From the IMG/VR virus record IMGVR_UViG_3300023184_000123, positions 1 to 62,669 of that record: DNA of 62,669 bases; one strand, given 5' to 3'. The notes under the pieces are model-generated. The model saw only the letters and a program-made list of their open reading frames with translations, searched no databases and was not told the origin of the DNA. Of this stretch, positions 49,459-58,785 are shown piece after piece. Source of the DNA: a virus. The position numbers were made by a program, and so were the translations under genes. How positions within the stretch are numbered: position 1 is the first letter of the stretch; the number at the start of each line of letters is the position of its first letter.

Positions 49459-49487
49459 ATTGTATATCTATTTAGTCTCCTTGTCAA
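49459..49487 (-). promoter_or_regulatory. Sigma-70 promoter, distal
   Basis: TTGACA, 17 bases, TACAAT on the minus strand, 110 bases upstream of a second promoter. Confidence 0.65.
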
Positions 49488-49520
49488 GACCCATATGATA
49501 ATGTGGCGTTTTTACAACAT

Positions 49521-50381
49521 TTATTTTAGTCCCAGTTCTTTACGAATTTTTGTGGCACTGATGTCTGTAACGGCGTCATCAAATGTTTCCTCGCCATGAG
49601 TATATCCCACGCCACGGCCCCAACCAATGTGAACAATGTTGGGAACAACTTGTATTTCGTATTGCCCTTGATATATGGGATCTAAATCACGCCGGATAAA
49701 ACTTTTGACCTTTGCCACTTCAAATGGGTTTGATCCTTGCCACCCTTGCACATCACGCACTTGAATAACCACTTGTCCAGTTTTAGCTATCAGTCTTTCA
49801 AACAACGCACGATGTCCGTCATGCCACGGTTGCCAACGTCCCAACATTTGTACTGTTTCTCGTTGCCAATCAAATACAGGACGTCTACGATCAGCTAATA
49901 TATGCTCACCAATAAACTCAGCCCATTTTTCGCAATTTTGTTCTGTAACACGGAAATCATATTGTTCAGGGGGAATAAATGCTTTGTTGGTATCTTCGTA
50001 ACGGCCTTGTTTGATAGTGTCTACCCAGACGGTCCAGTCTGCTTTGAAGTTGTTGCGCATTTCAACCAACGGTGCAACAAAGTCACAAATTACAAATTCA
50101 CCTGTACACTCCACAGCAAACTGAAACATACGTAAACTTTGACGAATACGTCCTGCGTTTGAAAAATCCCAATCGTTGTGCTTTTTACGAACATCATCCG
50201 CATTGAACCAATCAACTCCTACCCGCATAAAACCAGGACCTGGTATACCTTCATAGGTCAGCACACGCTGAGGATTAATTTTCATCAAATCCCCGTTGGT
50301 TTCGAGATATTTTTTAAGTGCTTGAGCAAGGTATGTTTTACCTGCACCCGGCAATCCCATGATTAAAATACGTTTTGTCAT
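49521..50381 (-). CDS. APS-kinase-like P-loop domain fused to a NadM-type nucleotidylyltransferase
   Basis: Residues 1-160 carry Walker A GLPGAGKT and DWFNADDVRKKHNDWDFS, close to adenylylsulfate kinase (its GDNVR...L..DLGFS region). Residues 170-286 carry LGRWQPWHDGHRALF (HxGH) and ISATKIRKELG, the signature of NMN/pantetheine-type adenylyltransferases. The fusion implies two nucleotide-transfer steps in one protein. It follows the sulfotransferase-like gene by 9 bases, which favours a link to activated sulfate but does not prove it. Confidence 0.75.
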   Translation of the reverse strand: MTKRILIMGLPGAGKTYLAQALKKYLETNGDLMKINPQRVLTYEGIPGPGFMRVGVDWFNADDVRKKHNDWDFSNAGRIRQSLRMFQFAVECTGEFVICDFVAPLVEMRNNFKADWTVWVDTIKQGRYEDTNKAFIPPEQYDFRVTEQNCEKWAEFIGEHILADRRRPVFDWQRETVQMLGRWQPWHDGHRALFERLIAKTGQVVIQVRDVQGWQGSNPFEVAKVKSFIRRDLDPIYQGQYEIQVVPNIVHIGWGRGVGYTHGEETFDDAVTDISATKIRKELGLK

Positions 50382-50390
50382 AATTTTCCT

Positions 50391-51005
50391 TTAAAATTTA
50401 TAATCAAATCTGTCAATGTCTTCTTTGAACACAGCTGCTACTATGTCTTTGGTTTGTTTGTTGTAAAACTTTTTATAACTGGGGAGTTTTTTAGGTAAAT
50501 CCAATGGAGTTTTTGTGCAAAAATAATCTTGTAATGTTTGAAAATCTTCTGCTATAGTATTATCTTTTAAGATATAATTCACAGTTTTTGATTCACCATC
50601 TTGCACATAATCAAACCATTTGCACATGGGTGTTGCCAGTGTAAACCAAAATTTATCAGTTGGTTGCATTGTGGGCAAACTATCAATAAACTCGTCAAAG
50701 CTATCCAATTGCAATAATTTCAAATACGAATCATTGCTTATTTCTTTCATCTTACAAAGCTGTGTGTACGCATAACGCATACGTGCCCACGGATTAACTA
50801 CTATACTGATTGTCTTTATTCCCGGGTATATATCATCTACCTGTTCCAACTTCCAAAATTCAGTTTCAATTTCTGTATCTCGTATGTATCTAAACTTTGA
50901 TGAGGAATTATTAGCAAACCAAAATTTAACACAGGTACCATAAAACACAAATGGTGGGAACATTGTGGTAAAAAAAGAATCGTCAGTTTTATAAGTCAAG
51001 TTCAT
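50391..51005 (-). CDS. Sulfotransferase-like protein
   Basis: From ATG 51005 the 204-residue protein has SIVVNPWARMRYAYTQLC, matching the 3'-phosphate-binding RDPxxRxxSxY region of sulfotransferases, and a C-terminal KKFYNKQTKDIVAAVFKEDI with DRFDYKF, typical of family 2. The N-terminal PAPS loop is less clear. It overlaps the glycosyltransferase-like gene by 17 bases. Confidence 0.6.
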   Translation of the reverse strand: MNLTYKTDDSFFTTMFPPFVFYGTCVKFWFANNSSSKFRYIRDTEIETEFWKLEQVDDIYPGIKTISIVVNPWARMRYAYTQLCKMKEISNDSYLKLLQLDSFDEFIDSLPTMQPTDKFWFTLATPMCKWFDYVQDGESKTVNYILKDNTIAEDFQTLQDYFCTKTPLDLPKKLPSYKKFYNKQTKDIVAAVFKEDIDRFDYKF

Positions 51006-52173
51006 GAAAGGCGTCCGTGGTACGTTGTGTGTAAAAATTGTACAATCTAACTTTGGCAAAGTCAATGTTTTTGATAAATCTATGCTCGTGTTGTTTCCAT
51101 AATGCTTTGACTTTGGCGTTGTCCGTTAGTAATTCCATATTGGACACCACAGCTTGATGTATTCTGTCAATGGGATTTTCAACAGTGTCGTAACTGTGAT
51201 CTATGATATCGTCAAACATGTCCATGCCCATGCCGCGTAAAAACGCCACAACACCTGGACTGGAAATCAATACAGGAAAAGATTTTCCGTAGATGCTGTT
51301 CAGCGTTTTTTCTGTTAGATTGAAACAGCGTTCGGTGCAGGATGTTTCTGTAATAATTTCCACAAATGTTTCTCGATAGTAGTGTATCAAACTATTTTTA
51401 AAGTTATTGCCGTTGGCACTGTTGGGGTAATTGCCATTTGTTTCTCTATCTGCTGGCAATGCAATTTCTGTATTTTTTAAAAGGTTAAATCCGTTACATA
51501 GCACAGTTTTTATAGTTGCTTGTTCGGCAGTAAATTCCCATTGTACGTACTCTAATAAATCTGACATGTTGTCTTTGAACATGCAACTGATCAAGCCCGA
51601 GTTGTTTATATCCAATCCATACAATAAGGAAGCAAGCACGGCTCTATGGCTTCTCAATCCTCTATTGAGGCTAAGGTAAGTGTAAGGGCTATCGAAATTT
51701 TTAGTATCCAAGGGTTCTAGTTTTTCATATTCTGCCTTGTGGTTGGTAAGATCACCGCCCCATGGTATAATCTTAACACTGGGATTAGTTATGTAGTAAT
51801 CCAAATTTTCTAGACTTGTAAAAATAATAAAATGTTTGTCTGGGTAATAGTCAAACATATCATCCCAATATGCTACCAAATCAGGTTTTTCATCCTTCCA
51901 AGGATTAAAATCCGTAGAAGTCAAATGATCTTTGATCCCTAGAATTACTAATTCATTCTTTATGTTATTCATTAATACATTTCTGTATAATGCTTCGTCT
52001 TCGTAAAAGTAAATTTTTAAACTATCTATAAGACCTGATATCCTTACATGTTTTGGATCTACACAAGCTGACCACATGTAAAATGCATCTTTTGGTTGTT
52101 TAACAGTTCTCATAAGATTAGTGAATAATCTAAGAGTATACGTATCTCCAGATGGGCGTTTCAATACATGCAT
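50989..52173 (-). CDS. Glycosyltransferase-like protein, paralogue
   Basis: The 394-residue protein shares with the 875-2014 protein a C-terminal block (TEKTLNSIYGKSFPVLISS, then DIIDHSYDTVENP). It likely transfers a sugar; details are unknown. It overlaps the TctC-like gene by one base, so a periplasmic binding protein and a cytoplasmic transferase are made from the same operon. Confidence 0.5.
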   Translation of the reverse strand: MHVLKRPSGDTYTLRLFTNLMRTVKQPKDAFYMWSACVDPKHVRISGLIDSLKIYFYEDEALYRNVLMNNIKNELVILGIKDHLTSTDFNPWKDEKPDLVAYWDDMFDYYPDKHFIIFTSLENLDYYITNPSVKIIPWGGDLTNHKAEYEKLEPLDTKNFDSPYTYLSLNRGLRSHRAVLASLLYGLDINNSGLISCMFKDNMSDLLEYVQWEFTAEQATIKTVLCNGFNLLKNTEIALPADRETNGNYPNSANGNNFKNSLIHYYRETFVEIITETSCTERCFNLTEKTLNSIYGKSFPVLISSPGVVAFLRGMGMDMFDDIIDHSYDTVENPIDRIHQAVVSNMELLTDNAKVKALWKQHEHRFIKNIDFAKVRLYNFYTQRTTDAFHELDL

Positions 52174-52922
52174 TATCTTTCAAAGCCCATGTCACTGTAA
52201 AATTTAAGGTCTTGAGATTTTAATGCATTTGATATTATTTGTCGATCTGCCTTTGAAATATTTTTAGAAAATAATTTAAACCAACTTTTGTCTTTTGAAG
52301 ATACTATATTGTGTATTGGTACTAATTTATCGTTTTCAAAAAATTGTTTAGTACCATAAGTGGTAATTGCGTATGCATCTATTTCGCCTGACATCAGTGC
52401 CAACATTCCTTGAGATCCACCTTTGTATGCCACATCCAAACACCTCAGTGTTTTTTCGCACACTGTTTGCTGTGCCTGATGGCTGTAAGTTCCAACGCCG
52501 CCGTGTCCAAAAACAATTTCTCTTGTGTTGGATAAATCTGCTAGTTCTCTAATACTTTTAATACCAGATTTTTTAGAAACAAATAGCGTGTTTGTAAAAT
52601 AACCTGCATTGTACACTTCATCCAACGTTGGATATACATCATGTTTGATTATTTCTGGAGTTGACATTATCAGTGTGGGTTTATCGCTGTGAAGTACATA
52701 ATTATAACTAATAACATGGGCAGCACCTGCTTTATTAAGCACAATAAATTTTAAAGCTGTGTCCTTTTCTAATTTTTCAACTAGCTTACGTGTAACTGTG
52801 TCATTAGGTCCGCCTGCGGCTGCTGTTACCACAAACTCAATCGCTGGTTGAGCACTGACATTAAAAGTCAATACTAAACTTGCTAGTAGGATTAACATTT
52901 TCATGGTAATATTTAGTTTCAT
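52173..52922 (-). CDS. TctC/Bug-type periplasmic binding protein, short form
   Basis: The 249-residue protein has a Sec signal peptide (LILLASLVLTFNVSAQ) and TAAAGGPNDTVTRKLVEKL, the ligand-binding loop of tripartite tricarboxylate receptors. Typical receptors are about 320 residues, so this one is shortened. The start could instead be M7 at 52904. No TctA/TctB membrane partners are visible. Confidence 0.7.
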   Translation of the reverse strand: MKLNITMKMLILLASLVLTFNVSAQPAIEFVVTAAAGGPNDTVTRKLVEKLEKDTALKFIVLNKAGAAHVISYNYVLHSDKPTLIMSTPEIIKHDVYPTLDEVYNAGYFTNTLFVSKKSGIKSIRELADLSNTREIVFGHGGVGTYSHQAQQTVCEKTLRCLDVAYKGGSQGMLALMSGEIDAYAITTYGTKQFFENDKLVPIHNIVSSKDKSWFKLFSKNISKADRQIISNALKSQDLKFYSDMGFER

Positions 52923-52954
52923 AAACTACTCACTTAATATTATTCCAAATAAGA

Positions 52955-54178
52955 CTAGAGTATATACTTTCTAGATTTTATAATTTTATATCTAGTGGGC
53001 AATTTATCAATATCAGTTATGATGTTTTTATGAACAAAATCTACAGTTTGTGAGAACACGCTTTGCTGCAACAGATTCATTTTTTTATAAATCTGTATTC
53101 TTTTTACCATATAAGTTGGCTGAAAAAATCTACTGTCTATAAGTTTATGCGTATTTAAAACAACATCTTTGTATCTACCTATCTCTGTGGTATCAAAATT
53201 TTTAAAAAAGTAATCATTATGAGAGTGGCTTGTGACTGAAACATAAACCCCGGATGGCTTTTTTTCATAGAATAAGTTTTTTACATATGTAACATCTTCT
53301 GAATATATAATATCATTTATTAAATTCAAATATACTGGACTATGTAGGTCACGTTGTGCAATAATTTTTTTAATTTCTTCAGATCTTAAACATGCTTCTT
53401 TTATTAACTGACATTGCTTTACTATTAATAAAGGAACATCTGGAGTCCAATAAAAATATTCAAAAGAAAAATTATCGTCTGCTGAAGTCAGTTTATTTTG
53501 ATTTAATTTAGGCCGTTGGTTCATTTGTGCCACACTATCAGAAAAAGAACAATAAAAATTATTATTTTCAATAGAGAGGGGCGGCTTATCAATGCCAACT
53601 ATGAAAGCTATTTTTTTATTTTTTGTATACAAAGAGTTCCAAAATTTATCATGAGCGATGGTTGACGATATGTACATATAGCTTGGGGATAACCAATTGG
53701 ATGTATTAAGATCTATATCTAACTTATTTTCTAAGAAAGTTTTAGTAGAATCCATAATGTTGATGATACGAACTTTGGTTTTTGAATCTTTTAAATATTT
53801 TTTTAAATACGGTATTGCCGCTAACTTTGTCTCGTTCCAAAAATGTGGTTGATTTTTATCGTCTTCCGGGTTAAACATTACAATTTCATCTAATCGTATA
53901 TTGTTTTTGATAAATGTTTGTAGTATATTTGTACTGTCGGCTCCGCCGCTGTAAGACAGTGCTAAATGATCGTATTTTTCTCTTAACTGGATAGCCCGTT
54001 TTTTATACAAATCCGAGACAGTCTCAGTGACCGGAACCTTCCAATCTATTTGTGAAAAAACTTCATCATAAAAACTCCATTCAACTGTAGTAGTTTTATC
54101 GCAAGTACTTGCGTATATAAGAGCATCTACTTTACTATCAAATGCCAAGTTCTTGACATAATAAATACCATTTTGCAT
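52955..54178 (-). CDS. PP-loop ATP-pyrophosphatase protein
   Basis: The 407-residue protein has YDHLALSYSGGADSTNIL near residue 75, the SGGxDS PP-loop of N-type ATP pyrophosphatases, which adenylate a substrate before amide or thiol transfer. The N-terminal 60 residues resemble those of 56374. Cysteines typical of QueC or TtcA are absent. Substrate unknown. Confidence 0.75.
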   Translation of the reverse strand: MQNGIYYVKNLAFDSKVDALIYASTCDKTTTVEWSFYDEVFSQIDWKVPVTETVSDLYKKRAIQLREKYDHLALSYSGGADSTNILQTFIKNNIRLDEIVMFNPEDDKNQPHFWNETKLAAIPYLKKYLKDSKTKVRIINIMDSTKTFLENKLDIDLNTSNWLSPSYMYISSTIAHDKFWNSLYTKNKKIAFIVGIDKPPLSIENNNFYCSFSDSVAQMNQRPKLNQNKLTSADDNFSFEYFYWTPDVPLLIVKQCQLIKEACLRSEEIKKIIAQRDLHSPVYLNLINDIIYSEDVTYVKNLFYEKKPSGVYVSVTSHSHNDYFFKNFDTTEIGRYKDVVLNTHKLIDSRFFQPTYMVKRIQIYKKMNLLQQSVFSQTVDFVHKNIITDIDKLPTRYKIIKSRKYIL

Positions 54179-54183
54179 GTGTT

Positions 54184-55086
54184 TTATTTTACTACCATTA
54201 AAGAGTTGTATTTTAATAAGTGATTTTGTATGTTTTCAATTTTCAATGTGTTGATAATTTTATAATTAACTTTATTAAACATTGCTTGTACTTCTGGAGT
54301 AGTTAGAACATTATTAATACGGTTGTTCATTTCGATTAAATCTTCCTGAGAGTAGTTTTTTAGAGATGACATACCTAGGAAATTTGCTACACCAATAGCC
54401 TCAGGGTATTCAGTATTTAAATTTGGGCCAACAGCATTAGCAGAAGATGTATCTACATTGATGTGGCCTAGCATTCTTAATTTTCCTGATTCTGCTAATC
54501 CAAGTAGTGGACTAATGCCTCCAACAAACAAATCTAGTTCGCCGGAATTTAGTGATGCGGCTGCATCACCAGGTTGTTTATATTGTACCCATGTAACAGG
54601 AGTATTTCCAATAATCTTACTAGCAATACTTTTAGATCCAAGTCCTTCAAATCCAACCATGATAGGTTTATTAGTTGTGCTAGAATTAAGTAGACTTTTT
54701 AATGTTTTGTGCGGATTGGTATTTCCTGTAATATAGTAAATACCAGTAAAACTCATAATGTTAATTAATTTTATTTCTTGATAAACATGGTGGAAAGTCT
54801 CTGGAACGTTAACTTTGTATAAAACTGCATCTGTAGCTCCGGTTCCACAAATCATTACAAAATCTTTTTCGTGTATGGCTTCCTGTAGTGCAATAAGGCC
54901 ACCGGCGCCAGCTTTTGGGATCACAACTGCTGATGCATTGTAAATTCTATTATATGCTTCTACGATGCTCAAACATACAGGTGTAACACCACTGTAAGAA
55001 ACATATACCTTTATCTTTGTTGGAATCTCTGCATTAGCAAATACACTAGCTAACATAAACATACAAGCTATCAATATTTTTTTCAC
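54184..55086 (-). CDS. TctC/Bug-type periplasmic binding protein
   Basis: The 300-residue protein begins at GTG 55086 with a Sec signal peptide (CMFMLASVFANAE). It shows the family features VIPKAGAGGLIALQE, VGFEGLGSKSIASKI and YKQPGDAAASLNSGELD. The mature size fits the receptors, which bind carboxylates with high affinity. Whether it feeds a host transporter is unknown. Confidence 0.75.
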   Translation of the reverse strand: MKKILIACMFMLASVFANAEIPTKIKVYVSYSGVTPVCLSIVEAYNRIYNASAVVIPKAGAGGLIALQEAIHEKDFVMICGTGATDAVLYKVNVPETFHHVYQEIKLINIMSFTGIYYITGNTNPHKTLKSLLNSSTTNKPIMVGFEGLGSKSIASKIIGNTPVTWVQYKQPGDAAASLNSGELDLFVGGISPLLGLAESGKLRMLGHINVDTSSANAVGPNLNTEYPEAIGVANFLGMSSLKNYSQEDLIEMNNRINNVLTTPEVQAMFNKVNYKIINTLKIENIQNHLLKYNSLMVVK

Positions 55087-55150
55087 TTTATCACCCTTAT
55101 TAAAATATGAAATATTTAGCGAGTAGTTTATTCTTGTTAAAATTTTCTAA

Positions 55151-56044
55151 TCAAAGAAGACTAATTAGTTGTTGTTTGTTGTACAATGAAGTATTGTGTG
55201 ATATATTGATGCTATTGATATATATATTTTGAAATTCTAATAATTCTTGAACAGCACACTGTTTTGGAATAATATTGTTGCCTTCAAATCCGTTTCGTTT
55301 GGGTCTTATTGCAATTTCTGGCCATAATTTTTTGTACAAAAAATGTTTTATTTGATCGTAGTCTACATCAACTTTTGAATTTACTAAATTTTGTATTCTT
55401 GGCAGTAGTGCATGTGATACTAAAACTTCCGGAGAATATTCGTACCAATCTGCAATCATAGTTCTGTTAATACTGGAACAATATATACTTTGTCCGTGCC
55501 AACTTTCTTCGAGATGAAACTGCCAGTTACCGTTGTTAAATTTCCACGAAGGAACGCCTTCGCCCATCAGCGGAATATTGTCTAAGTATTCTATCATTTT
55601 CATGTGTGGCAGTGTGCCGGCCCTCTGGAAATAGCCAATTTTCCAAATATCGTATGCATCCGTTTCAAAAAACTTTGCCAGATCAAAATCAATGACTGTG
55701 GGAGTAACATTTAATTCTTCACATATACGCAAAGCATGTCGAACATCGTGGCAATTGTAATCTTTTTCATATTTGAAAATAAAAACGTTAATGGGTATTT
55801 TTAATTCAACATGACAGCGTAATACAATTTCACTGTCAATACCACCGGAAAACAGCAAATCAAACGGCTCGTTAAAACTGTCTCGTATTACCCTAGTATT
55901 TTCTAACAACTCTTGTTTGTGAGATTTTAAAGGACGAAGGATTGTTTTGTTAATCTGGAATTCAAACTTGGACTGTGGTGTGGTCTTGCTTCCAAATTTG
56001 ACACCATCGTAAGTCCATGCAAGCCAGTTGTCCTTATAGAACAT
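55151..56044 (-). CDS. PP-loop ATP-pyrophosphatase protein
   Basis: The 297-residue protein has EPFDLLFSGGIDSEIVLR near residue 55 and later VFIFKYEKDYNCHDVRHAL. It is a shorter, distant relative of the two larger PP-loop proteins, resembling the synthetase half of asparagine-synthetase-like enzymes without the glutaminase domain. Product unknown. Confidence 0.75.
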   Translation of the reverse strand: MFYKDNWLAWTYDGVKFGSKTTPQSKFEFQINKTILRPLKSHKQELLENTRVIRDSFNEPFDLLFSGGIDSEIVLRCHVELKIPINVFIFKYEKDYNCHDVRHALRICEELNVTPTVIDFDLAKFFETDAYDIWKIGYFQRAGTLPHMKMIEYLDNIPLMGEGVPSWKFNNGNWQFHLEESWHGQSIYCSSINRTMIADWYEYSPEVLVSHALLPRIQNLVNSKVDVDYDQIKHFLYKKLWPEIAIRPKRNGFEGNNIIPKQCAVQELLEFQNIYINSINISHNTSLYNKQQLISLL

Positions 56045-56046
56045 CG

Positions 56047-56340
56047 TTAAGAAATTGTTTTGCTGGCTGTTATATTATTGGCGGTGTTGTGAGCAACTAT
56101 TTTAACCTGCTCTTCCACCGATCGTGCATCATTCCGAAATGTATCATAATCTGCTTGTGAGGTATATGACACAACATGTGTTCTAGACAGCATATCAGAC
56201 GCTGATGTCCAACCATAAACGGTACGGTGACGGATATCGTTGTATTTTTGTATATAATCAACGAAATCTTTTGAGGCTCTGAACCAGGCAACATCTAGCG
56301 TTGGTCTAGTTTCGGTATATGTTATGGTTACTGTTGACAT
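56047..56340 (-). CDS. Small hypothetical protein
   Basis: From ATG 56340, after TTGGAGAAC, the 97-residue protein contains TVTITYTETRPTLDVAWFRA and a Thr/Ser-rich C-terminus. The sequence looks like a ferredoxin-like or antibiotic-monooxygenase-like alpha/beta fold but no motif proves it. It lies between two PP-loop genes. Confidence 0.6.
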   Translation of the reverse strand: MSTVTITYTETRPTLDVAWFRASKDFVDYIQKYNDIRHRTVYGWTSASDMLSRTHVVSYTSQADYDTFRNDARSVEEQVKIVAHNTANNITASKTIS

Positions 56341-56373
56341 AATGTTCTCCAATGCTGTATTTAGCATAAATTT

Positions 56374-57507
56374 TTACAGCTTGTAGAGTCTAGACCTATG
56401 TCCTTTTAACCCTGTGCTAATATCTCCGTCAGTACAATTAGTAGAGTTTATATTTTTACGCAAATAATCAATAGCCTCTCGGTAGTTAAATTTTTGCAAT
56501 TCGCTAGCAATATCCCAAAACCACTGATCTTTCTTCCTAGGGCCGCCGCCAGTTAATATGCCTTTTGATACTTGAAAAGGAACTTCAGGAGAAGATGGAT
56601 AAATTATAGGATGAAGCACAGCCCTAAGTTCTCCTATATGCGTGTTAATATCACATACTAGTGTTCGTATTCTAAGATCCAACTCGCAATGTTGTTTAAC
56701 TTGTTGTGCTTGTTTCACAGCAATTTCCGGCATATCTGGAGTCCAATAAAAGAATTCAGTATAGTATGCTTTGTCAGATATTTCTCGTTTTGTTAAATCT
56801 ATTGGAGGAGCATGCAATGCTGTGACGTCTAAAAAATACGAATAGTAATCTTGCCCGTCGTACATGAGTAAAGGTTTATCAGTGCCAATAAGTTGGGCTA
56901 TACGTTTTCCTGTATCGCATAATTTTAAAATATGTTTATCTGTAAAGGCTGAGTGCTGTCTAGCTAAAGGATTCAGGGCCAGTGTAACACCAAATGGATG
57001 TTGTTCAAACCAGTCGTCGTGATTAAACAGTTCTATCAATCCTTGTGACGTATCTTGGTATCTAATAACAGTGTTAGGATGTATTGAATTTGTTAACTCA
57101 TTGAGAATAGGCACAGCAGAGTAGGGGATTTCGCTGTACACATTAGCATCGGAGGTGTCTTCAGTATTGAATGTGTGTTTGACTGGCTCTGGACTTTGCA
57201 TCACAATCTCATCTACAAAAATATCATTGTTAACAAATGCTCTTAACATGTTTGAACTATCAGCACCGCCGCTGAAATATAGTGCGAGATAATCATAATT
57301 ATTTCTAAGTTGTTGAGCTCTTTTTTTGTACAATTCATCCAAACTTTCAGGAACTGGGACGCTCCAGTCAATTGCACCGTATACCGTGTCATTGAATATC
57401 CACTCTAATGGCTGTTTAGTTTTAGTGTGTTCAATCAGGGCCAATGTTTTGTGATGAAATTTCTTCCATCCAACCTGATAGTAGCCTAGTCTATCTATAT
57501 TTGTCAT
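56374..57507 (-). CDS. PP-loop ATP-pyrophosphatase protein
   Basis: The 377-residue protein has YDYLALYFSGGADSSNMLR near residue 78 and an N-terminal region (SLDELYKKRAQQLRNN) matching that of 52955, so they are paralogues. The presence of three such enzymes in one operon suggests serial activation of related substrates. It overlaps the sulfotransferase-like gene by 17 bases. Confidence 0.75.
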   Translation of the reverse strand: MTNIDRLGYYQVGWKKFHHKTLALIEHTKTKQPLEWIFNDTVYGAIDWSVPVPESLDELYKKRAQQLRNNYDYLALYFSGGADSSNMLRAFVNNDIFVDEIVMQSPEPVKHTFNTEDTSDANVYSEIPYSAVPILNELTNSIHPNTVIRYQDTSQGLIELFNHDDWFEQHPFGVTLALNPLARQHSAFTDKHILKLCDTGKRIAQLIGTDKPLLMYDGQDYYSYFLDVTALHAPPIDLTKREISDKAYYTEFFYWTPDMPEIAVKQAQQVKQHCELDLRIRTLVCDINTHIGELRAVLHPIIYPSSPEVPFQVSKGILTGGGPRKKDQWFWDIASELQKFNYREAIDYLRKNINSTNCTDGDISTGLKGHRSRLYKL

Positions 57508-58066
57508 ATTCTTGTTCTATCACTGTTTTTATTTCATCGTAATTGATTGGAGGCATTATTTTTACTATACCCGTACTATCTAAATTCATAGTGGTAATCA
57601 GATTTTCGTAAGTAAAGGTTTCGTCAAAATTGATATCCGAGCTATTAAATACTCTATCGTTGTTAATGACGGATTGTATTGTGTAATTAATAAGATTCAT
57701 ATCTATGTCCACGGTGTATTCTACTCCTCTTGCATACCGGTCGTTAGAATTCCAAATCCGTGTAGAATGTGCGATGTATTGACTAACAATGTGATCTATT
57801 TTATTTGCTCTTGTGAGTTTAATTTTATAACAATCTGTTTTGAGAATTGTTTGGTATACTTCGTTATTTACAAGTTGATGAGCTATAATTTTTAGTACAT
57901 AATCAGTGCTTCCAGCGGCGAGCCATCTTTCAAAAGCTTCAAATTCTTCTACACTCTTGTTAGGCTCTGACCAAATTTTTATCCCATGCATATTTCCAAG
58001 ATACCAGGCAAATGCAGTTGATCCAGATCGAGTACTTGCCACTATCACTATAGGTCTTTTGTTCAT
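57491..58066 (-). CDS. Sulfotransferase-like protein (Stf0-type)
   Basis: The 191-residue protein starts VIVASTRSGSTAFAWYLGNM, the 5'-phosphosulfate-binding loop (TxRSGST) of bacterial sulfotransferases. DYVLKIIAHQLVNN and CYKIKLTRANK follow, the latter resembling the 3'-phosphate-binding arginine. It heads the 49.5-58.1 kb operon. The acceptor is unknown. Confidence 0.7.
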   Translation of the reverse strand: MNKRPIVIVASTRSGSTAFAWYLGNMHGIKIWSEPNKSVEEFEAFERWLAAGSTDYVLKIIAHQLVNNEVYQTILKTDCYKIKLTRANKIDHIVSQYIAHSTRIWNSNDRYARGVEYTVDIDMNLINYTIQSVINNDRVFNSSDINFDETFTYENLITTMNLDSTGIVKIMPPINYDEIKTVIEQEYDKYR

Positions 58067-58096
58067 ACTTTATATATGCTTGCAAATTTCAGCCAC

Positions 58097-58122
58097 AAAA
58101 AAGCTACCAACGTAGCCTTTCT
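58097..58122 (-). terminator. Intrinsic terminator of the outer-membrane barrel gene
   Basis: GGCTAC / GTAGC stem with loop GTTG followed by TTTTTTG on the minus strand, 18 bases after the stop codon. Confidence 0.8.
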
Positions 58123-58139
58123 TGTTATTCCAAATTAGA

Positions 58140-58697
58140 TTAAAATGAGCGTGAGTAGAACAAGCTGTGACCATCTTGACGTGAATCACCAGTGATTCGG
58201 TCATAACGGAATCCAACTGAATCCTTGTTGTTGACAGCATATGTTACACCAACACGAACTGTGTCAGTTGTGTATTTGTTAACATTGGTATTTTCCAGGG
58301 CTGTGCGATAACGATAGCCAACTCTAGCTGTTAAGCTAGGGCTCAGTGGCACAGTGACACCGGGCTCAACAGAGTAGTATGTGAAACTACCGGCAGTGCT
58401 ATACCTTTGTCCAAGACCGATCCTGGTGTATCCTTTAACCGAACTGAATAATGGCACAGTAGCAGTGCCGCCAATTTCTAATCGTGTGCTGACTGAATTT
58501 GTGTTGTCAGTTTGACTAGATGAAAATTGAGTATGAACATCAAATGTATTGTTGACACGTTCTCTTAATGTGAAGCTAGCACTCATTTGATCGTTGCCGC
58601 CTATGGTGTTGCCGTTTGTGCCTTCCACTGTGACTGAACCTGCTGATACCATGCCACTGATTGCTAGTGCAACTAAACCTGTTAAAATTTTCTTCAT
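58140..58697 (-). CDS. Outer-membrane beta-barrel-like protein
   Basis: The 185-residue protein has a Sec signal peptide (ILTGLVALAISGMVSAG) and alternating hydrophobic strands (TRIGLGQRYSTAG, TARVGYRYRTALEN). The C-terminus is LFYSRSF ending in phenylalanine, as in outer-membrane proteins. The size suits an eight-stranded barrel. It could mask or exclude receptors, but no family is recognised. Confidence 0.75.
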   Translation of the reverse strand: MKKILTGLVALAISGMVSAGSVTVEGTNGNTIGGNDQMSASFTLRERVNNTFDVHTQFSSSQTDNTNSVSTRLEIGGTATVPLFSSVKGYTRIGLGQRYSTAGSFTYYSVEPGVTVPLSPSLTARVGYRYRTALENTNVNKYTTDTVRVGVTYAVNNKDSVGFRYDRITGDSRQDGHSLFYSRSF

Positions 58698-58785
58698 TTA
58701 CTTCTCCTTTGTTTGAATGACTTGATGTCACTGAGCTTTATATATGTTTTTTCATCGGATAGTTCAGAATATTTAATCCAATATA

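Noticed and set aside
52955-57507. PP-loop genes as queuosine (QueC) or tRNA thiolation enzymes
   Set aside because: The SGGADS loop is present, but the cysteine and zinc motifs of QueC, TtcA or ThiI are not visible, so the substrate is left open.
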